From: Pseudomonadota bacterium
GTDB lineage: Bacteria; Myxococcota_A; Polyangia; Fen-1088
DNA: 10,836 nucleotides
Reading direction: 5' to 3'
NCBI GenBank assembly: GCA_017881285.1
Contig: JADGRD010000067.1
Span: 1-10,836, forward strand
Below, one piece after another: positions 1-8,077 of this stretch. A program made the translations under genes and the position numbers. The first letter of the stretch is position 1; each line of letters begins with the position of its first letter. The notes below the pieces were generated by a model that was not told the origin of the DNA, made no database searches, and saw nothing but the letters and a program-made list of their open reading frames with translations.

Positions 1-166
1 GCGTTCCTCCGCCACCCGTGAGCGAGCCGCCCGCGCCGGAGCCCAGGGAGCCACCCGCCCCGTTACTGGTTCCCGAGGAGCCGCTACACGCGAATCCAAG
101 AACTCCCACCGCGACGAACAGGCAGCTTCGCGCCCGGTTCGAATTCCAATGTGCGTTTGTCTTCAT
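1..166 (-). CDS. lipoprotein, N-terminal part (runs off window)
   Basis: A reading frame opens with ATG at 166 on the minus strand and stays open for 55 codons to the window edge, so only the N-terminus is present. An AGGGGA ribosome-binding site lies about 6 bases upstream. Residues 1-14 are polar with basic residues (MKTNAHWNSNRARS), residues 15-26 are hydrophobic (CLFVAVGVLGFA), and Cys27 follows as the likely lipid-attachment residue of a type II signal peptide. The lipobox (GFAC) is imperfect but acceptable. After Cys27 comes a low-complexity Gly/Ser/Ala tract (SGSSGTSNGAGGSLGSGAGG), a flexible linker typical of surface lipoproteins in myxobacteria. The functional domain is outside the window, so no function can be given. 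It is divergent from the DUF255 gene. The protein should be exported by Sec and anchored in a membrane. Confidence 0.72.
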   Translation of the reverse strand, partial: MKTNAHWNSNRARSCLFVAVGVLGFACSGSSGTSNGAGGSLGSGAGGSLTGGGGT

Positions 167-253
167 GTGGTTCCCCTGTGAGCGACCTGGCCACCAACCG
201 ATCCCGAAGCGCGCCAGCCTGACCGGGCCAACCGGCGGACGCGTGTGCCTGCT

Positions 254-283
254 TGGATAGTCGTTCGGGCCAAAAGGGTTCAA
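254..283 (-). promoter_or_regulatory. weak sigma-70-like promoter candidate for the left lipoprotein
   Basis: On the minus strand TTGAAC (plus 278-283) and TATCCA (plus 254-259) are 18 bases apart, 80-110 bases ahead of the lipoprotein ATG at 166. The match is 4/6 for the -35 and 3/6 for the -10, so this is a guess, supported only by its position in the divergent intergenic region. Confidence 0.22.
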
Positions 284-387
284 GCTCGCGTGCCTTCACA
301 TGCTGGCGGGCACCCCCTCCGGGCCCGCCGGCGCCCGCCGGAGCTTGTTCCCGAGTTCCTCGACTTGCACGAGCACCCTTGCTTGCA

Positions 388-409
388 CATGGTCGGCAGC
401 CGGACCATG
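388..409. promoter_or_regulatory. 7-bp inverted repeat just ahead of the DUF255 start
   Basis: CATGGTC (388-394) and GACCATG (403-409) form a perfect inverted repeat with an 8-base spacer. The right arm lies within a 10-base palindrome, GACCATGGTC (403-412). It ends 10-13 bases before the chosen ATG at 423. It could be an operator, or an RNA hairpin next to the ribosome-binding site. Function is inferred from position only. Confidence 0.35.
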
Positions 410-422
410 GTCAGGCATCGCG

Positions 423-2606
423 ATGAGAACCTTGCCAGGCGCCGATCCTCTGCCCGCCGAGCTGGAGACGCGCTTGCGCTCGGTCCTGGCGACGCGCCGC
501 GGACAGAGGCCACGCAGTCGCCATCTTGAAGCAAGCGGCGCCCCGCGTTTCACCAACCGCCTCGCGCTGGAAGCCAGCCCCTATCTTCTCCAGCACGCCC
601 ACAATCCCGTAAACTGGCATCCCTGGGGGGATGAGGCTTTTGCCGAGGCACGCCGACTGGATCGCCCGGTCTTCCTTTCGATTGGGTACTCGACCTGCCA
701 TTGGTGTCACGTCATGGAGGAGGAGTCCTTCGAGGACGAAGCCATTGCGGCCGTGCTCAACGCGCACTACGTCCCCATCAAGGTCGACCGCGAGGAACGT
801 CCGGACGTGGACGCCGTGTACATGCGTGTGGCGCAACGCTTGACCGGATCCGGTGGTTGGCCGCTTTCCGTTTGGCTGACGGCGGATCGAGAGCCCTTCT
901 TCGCCGGCACCTATTTTCCACCGTACGCCGGCCTGCGCGGCGCCGAGGTTGGCTTCATCGATCTCTTGACCGAGCTGGCGCACCTCTACCGGGAGGACGG
1001 CGCCCGCGTGCACGAGGCCGCGCGCTCGCTCGCTGGGGCCGTGCGGGCGGGCACGGAAGCCGTGTTGCCTGTCGCTCGCTCCGCTGAATCGACGCCGGAC
1101 GTGGATCTCGTCGCCGCGGCCGTGGATGAGTGCCGGCGTGGTTTCGACGAACGCCACGGCGGCTTGCTGCGGCGCCAGAAGTTCCCGTCCCATGTGCCGG
1201 TTCGACTGCTGCTCCGGCACCACCAACGCACGGGCGATGCGCAGGCTCTGCACATGGCCGTGCGGACCCTGGCGGCGATGGCCGCGGGAGGGATCTACGA
1301 TCACCTCGCCGGCGGTTTTCACCGCTACGCGACCGATCCCCAATGGCTGGTTCCGCACTTCGAGAAGATGCTCTATGACAACGCCTTGCTCATCGTGGCT
1401 TACACGGAGGCCTGGCAGGTGACAAAGCGGGAGGACTTCGCGCGCGTGGTTCGCGAAACCTGCGACGAGCTGCTCGCGACCGTCGCCGCGCCAGAGGGTG
1501 GCTTCTATTCGGCGACCGACGCGGATTCGGAGGGGGAAGAAGGAAAGTACTTCGTCTGGAGCGAGGCGGAGATCCGCACCGTCTTGGGCGCGGGCGAGGA
1601 AGCCGAGCTCTTCCTCCGCCACTATGGCGTCACCGCGGGTGGCAACCACGAGTTGGGCAACGTGCTTGCCCAAGTGGAAGCAAACGAAGAGGTCACGCGG
1701 CGCCTCGCGCCCGCACGCAGCAAGCTGGCGAAGGCCCGTAGCCAGCGCATTCCGCCCCTGCGCGACGAAAAGATCCTCGCGGCGTGGAACGGGTTGGCGT
1801 TGAGCGCGTTCGCGGTGGCGGGCCGGGTCTTTGTCGAGCCGAGATACCTCGACGCGGCGGCCGGCGCGGCGGACTTCATCCTGGGCCTGATGCGCGATCC
1901 CGCCAGCGGCCAACTTGCCCGCAGCTATTGCGCGGGCCACTTGGGCGCGCCGGGTTTCCTCGACGACTACGCCTGCGTCGCCGCCGGTTTTCTCGATCTG
2001 TTCGAGAGCACCAACGAGGCGCGCTGGTTCCATGAAGCGTGCCGTTTTTGCGACCAAGTCGAGGCCCGCTTCGCCGACGCCCGCGCCGGCGGTTGGTTCA
2101 TGGTAGGCGACGAGCATGAACGGTTGCTGGCCCGCGAGCGCCCGATGTTCGACGGCGCGGAGCCCGCGGGCAGCTCGATTGCGCTGATGAATGCGGCCCG
2201 GCTGGCGGCCTACACCGACGACGAACGCTGGCGCAAGGTGACGGAGCGTGCGCTGGCCTTCTCCCGGCCGATGCTGGAAGCCAACCCCATGGCCATGGCC
2301 GAGGCCCTGCTCGCCGTGGATTTCTTGGCGGGTCCGCTGCGCGAGATAGTCATTGCCTGTTCGGCCAACGACCCCGGCTCTCTGCAACCGTTCCAGCAAG
2401 GGCTACGCGACACCTTCTGTCCTCGCAAGGTGCTCTTCGTCGGCGAGCCAGGGTCGCCGGAGTGGCGGAGGCTCGCGGAGTCCATCCCCCTGCTCCGGGA
2501 TAAGGTCGCGCGCGACGGCCGAGTCACGGCCTACGTTTGCACCCAGGGCCATTGTGAATTGCCAACCGCCGATCCCCAGCAATTTCTACGTCAGATTGTC
2601 GGCTAG
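423..2606 (+). CDS. DUF255 / YyaL-type thioredoxin-fold protein with glycosidase-like (six-hairpin) C-terminal region
   Basis: A 727-residue protein, close to the family's usual 650-750. The N-terminal DUF255 (DsbH-type thioredoxin) domain spans about residues 40-215. It has the family block PYLLQHAHNPVNWHPWG, an intact CxxC (Cys92-His-Trp-Cys95, followed by HVMEEESF), KVDREERPD (120-128) and AGTYFPP (161-167). The C-terminal part has the family signatures GGFHRYATDPQW (297-308), PHFEKMLYDNALL (311-323), FYSATDADSEGEEGKYFVW (361-379), RDEKILAAWNGLALSA (447-462) and the final YVCTQGHCELP. The fold of this part is known to resemble N-acylglucosamine epimerases and glycosidases. Relatives include YyaL and human SPATA20; the biochemical role is not established, and a redox role is only suggested by the CxxC. 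The frame is open back to an ATG at 300, but residues before 423 look non-coding and family similarity starts after 423; the Shine-Dalgarno is weak. No signal peptide is visible, so it is probably cytoplasmic. It is probably cotranscribed with the VWA gene 46 bases downstream. Confidence 0.93.
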   Translation: MRTLPGADPLPAELETRLRSVLATRRGQRPRSRHLEASGAPRFTNRLALEASPYLLQHAHNPVNWHPWGDEAFAEARRLDRPVFLSIGYSTCHWCHVMEEESFEDEAIAAVLNAHYVPIKVDREERPDVDAVYMRVAQRLTGSGGWPLSVWLTADREPFFAGTYFPPYAGLRGAEVGFIDLLTELAHLYREDGARVHEAARSLAGAVRAGTEAVLPVARSAESTPDVDLVAAAVDECRRGFDERHGGLLRRQKFPSHVPVRLLLRHHQRTGDAQALHMAVRTLAAMAAGGIYDHLAGGFHRYATDPQWLVPHFEKMLYDNALLIVAYTEAWQVTKREDFARVVRETCDELLATVAAPEGGFYSATDADSEGEEGKYFVWSEAEIRTVLGAGEEAELFLRHYGVTAGGNHELGNVLAQVEANEEVTRRLAPARSKLAKARSQRIPPLRDEKILAAWNGLALSAFAVAGRVFVEPRYLDAAAGAADFILGLMRDPASGQLARSYCAGHLGAPGFLDDYACVAAGFLDLFESTNEARWFHEACRFCDQVEARFADARAGGWFMVGDEHERLLARERPMFDGAEPAGSSIALMNAARLAAYTDDERWRKVTERALAFSRPMLEANPMAMAEALLAVDFLAGPLREIVIACSANDPGSLQPFQQGLRDTFCPRKVLFVGEPGSPEWRRLAESIPLLRDKVARDGRVTAYVCTQGHCELPTADPQQFLRQIVG

Positions 2607-2652
2607 CCTTAGGCCTTCGCACTTTCGGAGGGTGATCGGGGTACACTGGGGC

Positions 2653-3840
2653 GTGCGCGTGGATCGGCCTGGTTTCCTGCCCTGCCTTGGCGCCGTGCTC
2701 TCGCTCGCGTGCGGGCGCACGGCTTTGAACCCGCAGTCGGTTGCAGATGCCACGACGGATGGGCCGCGGGATCGGATGTCCGTGGCGGGCATCTCCGATG
2801 GTGCAACCTATGCCCCCGACCTTGCTGGGGCGGACTCCGATGGCCGTCGGACCTGTGGCACCGTGTCGATCGGCTCCGGCCCCCCTCTGATCGTGGAATT
2901 CGTGGTCGACACCAGTCTCTCGTCGCAGGAAATCGTCCCGGAAACCGGCCAGACCCGCTGGGAGATGACCCGGGACGCTCTCAACAAGGTGTTTTCCGAG
3001 CTTGGCCTCGGTTCCTCGCCGTCCATCGGATTGACGTTTTTCCCGAACCGAGGCGACTGCGCGGTTGCACCCATCGCCGTACCGGCGGCGCCATTTTCCG
3101 AGCGATTGCGCTCCCAGTTGCTTACCGCGCTGGACGGCGTCAATGCCCCGGCAGGTGCTCGGCCAACCACCGCCGCCTTCGCCCTGGCTCTGACGGACTC
3201 GCAGCCGAGGCTGCTGCCCAATGGGTTCACCCTCTCGGGAGTGTATGCGGTGGTATTACTCACGGCGGGGGTTCCCGACGCATCGCCCGCCTGCGGCGAC
3301 CAGGAGGATCCGATTTCGGCCCTCGAGAACCAAGTTCGGGCAGCCCAGACCGAGGGAGTGCCGACCTGTGTCTTCTCGCTGCCCGGTACGGGCGCGGCGC
3401 GAGACTTGCTGGTCGATGTCGCCAAGATTGGCGCGCCCGGGAGCGACTACCCCGATGCGGAACCTCCGTGGTACTGCTTCTGGGATTCTGACCAGGGTGC
3501 GAATTCGACAGAGGAGCTGGAGGCCGGACTGCGGTGCATTCTCGCGGGCTATAGCCCGACGGAGAATGAGTGCATCGGCTACGCCAGGGACTTTCCCCGG
3601 AGCTGCTTTCTCCAGCTTGGCATCAACTTTCAAGGGGCGGACCCCGCCGATGCCACCGCCGAGGTCACGGTCGGGGTGGAGATGCCGCGCAACATGCCGC
3701 GGGCCGATTGTTCGCTGGCCGGGGCGAATGGTTGGGATCTTACGCCCGACATGCACTCGGTGACCTTCTGCGGGCAGTCCTGCGACGACTACCTGGCCTC
3801 GCTCAATTTCACCATCACCTTCGGGTGCAAAGACGACTAG
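2653..3840 (+). CDS. VWA-domain lipoprotein
   Basis: 395 residues from GTG at 2653; GTG at 2659 or 2632 are alternatives. A GGAGGG at 2627-2632 is too far from 2653 and abuts the 2632 GTG, so the start is not settled. From 2653 there is a short basic N-region, a hydrophobic stretch (FLPCLGAVLSLA) and Cys20 as the likely lipidation site. A von Willebrand A-like domain runs from about residue 78 to 305. It shows the strand PLIVEFVVD, a metal-ion-dependent adhesion site (MIDAS) motif DTSLS (Asp86, Ser88, Ser90), a Thr pair (172-173, RPTTAAFALAL) and the strand YAVVLLTAG (198-206). The Asp usual in the last motif (TDG) is Ala205 here, so metal binding may be altered. The C-terminal 90 residues hold several Cys pairs (for example CGQSC, 373-377), fitting an oxidising compartment. 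The ligand and role are unknown. VWA lipoproteins of this kind are common in Polyangia; this one may be cotranscribed with the DUF255 gene. Confidence 0.85.
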   Translation: MRVDRPGFLPCLGAVLSLACGRTALNPQSVADATTDGPRDRMSVAGISDGATYAPDLAGADSDGRRTCGTVSIGSGPPLIVEFVVDTSLSSQEIVPETGQTRWEMTRDALNKVFSELGLGSSPSIGLTFFPNRGDCAVAPIAVPAAPFSERLRSQLLTALDGVNAPAGARPTTAAFALALTDSQPRLLPNGFTLSGVYAVVLLTAGVPDASPACGDQEDPISALENQVRAAQTEGVPTCVFSLPGTGAARDLLVDVAKIGAPGSDYPDAEPPWYCFWDSDQGANSTEELEAGLRCILAGYSPTENECIGYARDFPRSCFLQLGINFQGADPADATAEVTVGVEMPRNMPRADCSLAGANGWDLTPDMHSVTFCGQSCDDYLASLNFTITFGCKDD

Positions 3841-3847
3841 GCGGTGT

Positions 3848-3894
3848 CCCGAATAGGCGGGCAGACAAAGGCGAGATTCGGGAGAGCAGCTCCC
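3848..3894 (+). terminator. possible terminator hairpins after the VWA gene
   Basis: Two hairpins start 8 bases after the VWA stop codon. The first pairs CCCGAAT (3848-3854) with ATTCGGG (3876-3882) across a 21-base loop. The second pairs GGGAG (3880-3884) with CTCCC (3890-3894) across 5 bases. They share three bases, so they compete. No T-run follows, so intrinsic termination is only a possibility. Confidence 0.28.
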
Positions 3895-3956
3895 GTGCTC
3901 GGCGAGCGGACGGCTGCAACGGGGGAACGAAGTGCCCCGCCCGCCGTAGGTTGAAA

Positions 3957-4032
3957 TGGAAACCCTGGGAGGGTTTCCAAACCTTCCCGCGCTCTGGCTC
4001 CGCCGGGCGAAGCCCGGCTACGCCTACGCGTG
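3957..4032 (-). repeat. two-hairpin repeat, copy 1 (minus orientation)
   Basis: Hairpin A pairs TGGAAACCCT (3957-3966) with AGGGTTTCCA (3970-3979) around a GGG loop, 10 bp. Hairpin B pairs GCCGGGC (4002-4008) with GCCCGGC (4012-4018) around GAA, 7 bp. Between them, read on the minus strand, is the conserved unpaired block GCGCGGGAAGGTTT. The outer edge reads CACGCGTAGG on the minus strand, matching the CGCGTGGGG edge of other copies. The order and spacing equal those of copies 2-4 when reverse-complemented. Confidence 0.85.
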
Positions 4033-4037
4033 CCTTC

Positions 4038-4056
4038 GGGCGCGCGAAGCGCGCCC
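4038..4056. repeat. 8-bp perfect hairpin with GAA loop
   Basis: GGGCGCGC (4038-4045) pairs fully with GCGCGCCC (4049-4056) around GAA. The loop is the same as hairpin B of copies 1 and 5, and the hairpin sits 6 bases beyond the edge of copy 1. It may be an extra module of the same repeat family. Confidence 0.6.
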
Positions 4057-4350
4057 ATGTCGCTCTCGGTCGTCGCTTGGCATCCTCGCTACGCTCGGAG
4101 CAGCTCCTCACGCCGACGGTCGGGACACTTCGTTTCCCCTGCGCGCCGTCCGATCCATGCAGGGGCCGGCTCCCGTCGGATCTGTGTTTCCGGTGCCACA
4201 TGGGTGACCGGAACCTAGTTCGATGATGCAAGCTCGGCGCGCGGGGCGACCGGGAGCGCTTCCGAGGCAGGGTCTGCCCGTGTAGAGTCGCGCACCGAGC
4301 GTCCGCGCTCGGTTGCCAGCGAATCGGGACCGGGGCCAGCGACCAGCAAA

Positions 4351-4427
4351 ACGCGTGGGGGGCGGCGGGCTTTGCCCGACGAGCCCCGTCGCGGGAGGGC
4401 ATGGGAACCCTCCCAGGGTTCCCATCA
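4351..4427 (+). repeat. two-hairpin repeat, copy 2
   Basis: Starts ACGCGTGGGG (4351-4360). Hairpin B is CGGGC (4366-4370), TTT, GCCCG (4374-4378). The conserved block GTCGCGGGAGGG follows. Hairpin A is ATGGGAACCCT (4401-4411), CCC, AGGGTTCCCAT (4415-4425), a perfect 11-bp stem and the longest in the family along with copy 5. Confidence 0.88.
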
Positions 4428-4505
4428 GAACGCTGGTCGCGTAAGGCCCCAGAAGCCGAGCGTGCCATGGCCGCGTCCGCGCGGCCGTTGGCATGCGGCC
4501 GCCTC

Positions 4506-4579
4506 ACGCGTGGGGCTTGGCGGGCTTTGCCCGACAAGCTCCTGCGCGGGAGGTTTGGAACCCCTTTGGGGTTCCATCA
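4506..4579 (+). repeat. two-hairpin repeat, copy 3
   Basis: Starts ACGCGTGGGG (4506-4515). Hairpin B is CGGGC (4521-4525), TTT, GCCCG (4529-4533). The block TGCGCGGGAGGTTT follows. Hairpin A is TGGAACCCC (4556-4564), TTT, GGGGTTCCA (4568-4576). Compared with copy 2, the last pair before the loop has changed from T-A to C-G on both sides, a compensatory change. Confidence 0.88.
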
Positions 4580-4649
4580 CAAACGATCCGCTCCCGGGTA
4601 AGCCCCCAGCGAAGCCGAGCGCCGCTCTCCCGTATTCTTCCCGTTTAAA

Positions 4650-4664
4650 TAGGGACAGCCCCTA
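4650..4664 (-). terminator. small stem-loop at the end of thiE
   Basis: On the minus strand TAGGG (plus 4660-4664) pairs with CCCTA (plus 4650-4654) around a 5-base loop, and the thiE stop TAG forms the stem's first bases. It is followed by TTTAAAC rather than a full T-run, so any terminator activity would be weak. The plus-strand reading TTTAAATAGGGACAG resembles short palindromic repeats often seen in proteobacterial intergenic DNA, which is an alternative explanation. Confidence 0.33.
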
Positions 4665-5349
4665 GGCCCGAAAGGCTGCGGCGATGCGCTGGCCGGCCAG
4701 CGCCCGGTCGGGCGCCTCGTCGACCGCCGCGATGACGGCGGCGGCGCACGCCCCGGCGGCCGCGACCGCGGCGGCGGTTTCGAGGGTGATCCCCCCGATG
4801 GCCACGATGGGCAAGTGCACGGTTGCGGCGACCGCGCGCAGGGCCCCGAGGCCAGATGCGGGACTGGCGTCGAGCTTGGTTCGGGTGGGAAAGATCGGCC
4901 CGAAGCCGATGTAGTCGGCTCCGCCCGCCTCGGCGACTCGCGCCTCCGCGAGGTCGTGGGTCGAGATGCCGATGGCAAGCCGCCCGGCCCGCACCCGCCG
5001 GGCTTCGGCAAGCGTCAGGTCGCCCTGTCCGAGGTGGACGGCGTCGGCCCCCACGACAAGCGCCACGTCCAGGCGATCGTTGACACACAATGGAATGCCC
5101 GCGCGGTCACAGAGCGAGCGCAAGCCGTGTCCGAGCAGGCAGAGCTGCGCGGGGCCCAAAGACTTGCCGCGGAGCTGGAGGCAACAGGGCCCGGCCGCGA
5201 GCAATTCGCCGGCGTGCGCGAGCGCGGCGGGAAGATCCAGCGAAGTTCCCTTCACGTCGAGAATTGCGTAGTAGCCTTGCAGAGCCAGCGGCATGGCCAG
5301 CCCCAGTTCTTGCACGAGTGGGGTCCGACGTCGATGCCGCGACCTTGCC

Positions 5350-5351
<2 letters not shown>
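4662..5351 (-). CDS. thiE: thiamine-phosphate synthase
   Basis: Joins hydroxymethylpyrimidine diphosphate to thiazole phosphate to make thiamine phosphate in the cytoplasm. It is 229 residues from ATG 5351, against about 210 for the family. The TIM-barrel motifs are in order: GYYAILD (26-32), LQLRGK (58-63), the substrate/Mg block NDRLDVAL (91-98), GADAVHLGQGD (101-111), GISTHDLAEA (128-137), DYIGFGPIFPTRTK (146-159, the diphosphate-binding loop) and AIGGIT (184-189). The usual QLREK reads QLRGK, so Glu is Gly while Arg and Lys are kept. The ATG at 5351 has an AAAGGTG Shine-Dalgarno 6 bases ahead. ATG 5294 (210 residues, MPLALQGYYAILD) is a close alternative that drops an Arg-rich 19-residue lead and fits the family length better, though with a poor Shine-Dalgarno. 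No other thiamine gene or TPP riboswitch was seen here. With the longer start it overlaps the uvrB start codon head to head. Confidence 0.93.
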
Positions 5352-7350
<1,999 letters not shown>

Positions 7351-7360
7351 AAGGCCTCGG

Positions 7361-7435
7361 CCGCGTGGGGAGCCTGCCAGCTTTGCTGGCAGCGCACCAT
7401 CGCGGGAGGGTTTGGGAACCCTTTCAGGGTTCCCA
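7361..7435 (+). repeat. two-hairpin repeat, copy 4, between uvrB and trmB
   Basis: Edge CCGCGTGGGG (7361-7370). Hairpin B is CTGCCAGC (7374-7381), TTT, GCTGGCAG (7385-7392), 8 bp, and its stem sequence is quite unlike the other copies. The block ATCGCGGGAGGGTTT follows. Hairpin A is TGGGAACCCT (7413-7422), TTC, AGGGTTCCCA (7426-7435), 10 bp. It begins 10 bases after the uvrB stop, and its hairpin A contains the end of trmB on the other strand. Confidence 0.88.
7413..7435. terminator. candidate bidirectional terminator between convergent uvrB and trmB
   Basis: A perfect 10-bp stem with a 3-base loop sits where two convergent transcripts end. The position suits termination on both strands, but neither strand has a T-run after the stem, so intrinsic termination is uncertain. 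It may instead protect 3' ends from exonucleases. Confidence 0.38.
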
Positions 7436-8041
7436 TGTCAATCGGTACGCGAGACGCCAGATCTTGATGCCGAGCTCTTCGCAGTGGCGCTCGCGCCGCG
7501 AGCGGGCGCGAAAACGGCTTTCACGCAGGAAGCTCCACGGCTCGCCCAGGCTTGAGAAACCTCCAGACTGCTCGAGAGCCGCCGTGGCGTCGAGCGCGAT
7601 GTCGAAGATGTCGGTGGCCACATGAATCTCCCCGGCGGGAACCAGCAAGGGCACGAGCTGGTCGATGAGCTCTTCGCTCACCACGCGGCGCTTGCGCTGC
7701 CGCTGCTTGAACCACGGATCGGGAAAATTGACGAAAAAGCGCGCCACGCTTTGGGGTGGAAACAGCCTGGGCAGATCCACGGAGATATTGGCGAAGACGC
7801 TCTTTACCTGGTGCAAGCCGGCCATTGCGCAGCGCCGGTTCGACTGGTCCACCAGCTCGCGCCGGATCTCGATGCCGACGTAGCTGCGGCCCGGATCCTC
7901 GGCTGCGCGCTCGATCAAGAACTGCGCCTCCGCCGAGCCTAGCTCGACCTCGATGGGCCGGCCGGCGGCAAGCTCGAGCGGTTCGAGCGGTATCTCGAGA
8001 AAATCCGAGCGCAGCGGGTTGACGTGCTGGCGAATGCGCAT
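7424..8041 (-). CDS. trmB: tRNA (guanine-N7-)-methyltransferase
   Basis: Methylates guanine 46 in the variable loop of tRNAs using S-adenosylmethionine. It is 205 residues, at the short end for the family. Family motifs: the SAM-binding loop EVELGSAEAQFL (31-42; usually E-G-S-G-K-G, so the Gly-rich loop is divergent), YVGIEI (55-60), the strongly diagnostic NFPDPWFKQRQRKRR (105-119) and ATDIFDIA (142-149). The C-terminal IKIWRLAYRL (192-201) matches the family's closing strand. The last residues, W-E-P, and the stop codon are encoded inside hairpin A of repeat copy 4. ATG 8041 has no strong Shine-Dalgarno. It is the last gene of the rpmH operon, 36 bases after yidC, so probably cotranscribed. 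The unusual feature is this neighbour order: jag or mnmE more often follow yidC. Confidence 0.92.
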   Translation of the reverse strand: MRIRQHVNPLRSDFLEIPLEPLELAAGRPIEVELGSAEAQFLIERAAEDPGRSYVGIEIRRELVDQSNRRCAMAGLHQVKSVFANISVDLPRLFPPQSVARFFVNFPDPWFKQRQRKRRVVSEELIDQLVPLLVPAGEIHVATDIFDIALDATAALEQSGGFSSLGEPWSFLRESRFRARSRRERHCEELGIKIWRLAYRLTWEP

Positions 8042-8077
8042 GCGCTCTGGTCAACGATGGGTGGTCAGCCCCGCGAA

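Larger units (their letters stand above)
3903..4156. repeat. imperfect inverted repeat enclosing repeat copy 1
   Basis: The left arm (3903-3938), read as its reverse complement, and the right arm (4122-4156) share GGG-CACTTCGTT-CCCC and, further on, GCCGTCCG-TC. About 28 of 35 positions match, with one single-base indel. The arms enclose about 183 bases that include two-hairpin copy 1 and a further perfect hairpin. This has the layout of a small non-autonomous element with terminal inverted repeats, but no target-site duplication is evident and no transposase is present in the window. It may equally be two oppositely oriented copies of another repeat. Confidence 0.5.
4294..4621 (+). repeat. 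tandem pair of extended repeat units (about 160 bases each)
   Basis: Two diverged units lie in tandem, about 4294-4462 and 4463-4621. Each has the same order: a hairpin with a TCCG loop, a GTTGSCA block, ACGCGTGGGG, hairpin B with a TTT loop, the CGCGGGAGG block, hairpin A, then CATCA-AACG, GTAAG-CCCCAG and GAAGCCGAGCG. The TCCG hairpins are ACCGAGCG/CGCTCGGT (4294-4301/4306-4313) and GGCCGCG/CGCGGCC (4469-4475/4480-4486); the second is extended by TGCCA/TGGCA. GAAGCCGAGCG recurs at 4452-4462 and 4611-4621, a period of 159 bases. Unpaired blocks are conserved while stems vary but remain paired. Confidence 0.75.
3841..4661. other. 821-base gene-free region filled with structured repeats
   Basis: No reading frame here shows protein-like composition or a recognisable domain. 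The open frames present (including one of about 240 codons on the minus strand) run straight through the palindromic repeats. Instead the stretch holds possible terminator hairpins after the VWA gene, an inverted repeat enclosing one copy of the two-hairpin element, an extra GAA-loop hairpin, and two tandem, larger repeat units each with a copy of the element. It separates the plus-strand VWA gene from the 3' end of minus-strand thiE, so both neighbours could terminate into it. Confidence 0.7.

Noticed and set aside
300..422. Longer start (ATG 300) for the DUF255 gene
   Set aside because: The extra 41 residues are low-complexity Ser/Thr/Gly/Arg, cover hairpin-forming DNA and do not resemble the family N-terminus.
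411..2399. Long minus-strand open frame (662 codons) opposite the DUF255 gene
   Set aside because: Antisense shadow in GC-rich DNA; its translation is rich in Arg/His/Gly with no recognisable motif, while the plus strand encodes a clear family protein.
3815..4537. Minus-strand frame of 240 codons across the intergenic repeats
   Set aside because: Runs through several perfect palindromes and the end of the VWA gene; composition is not protein-like.
4294..4621. CRISPR array interpretation of the tandem repeats
   Set aside because: Only two units of about 160 bases, no short identical repeats with unique spacers, and no cas genes.
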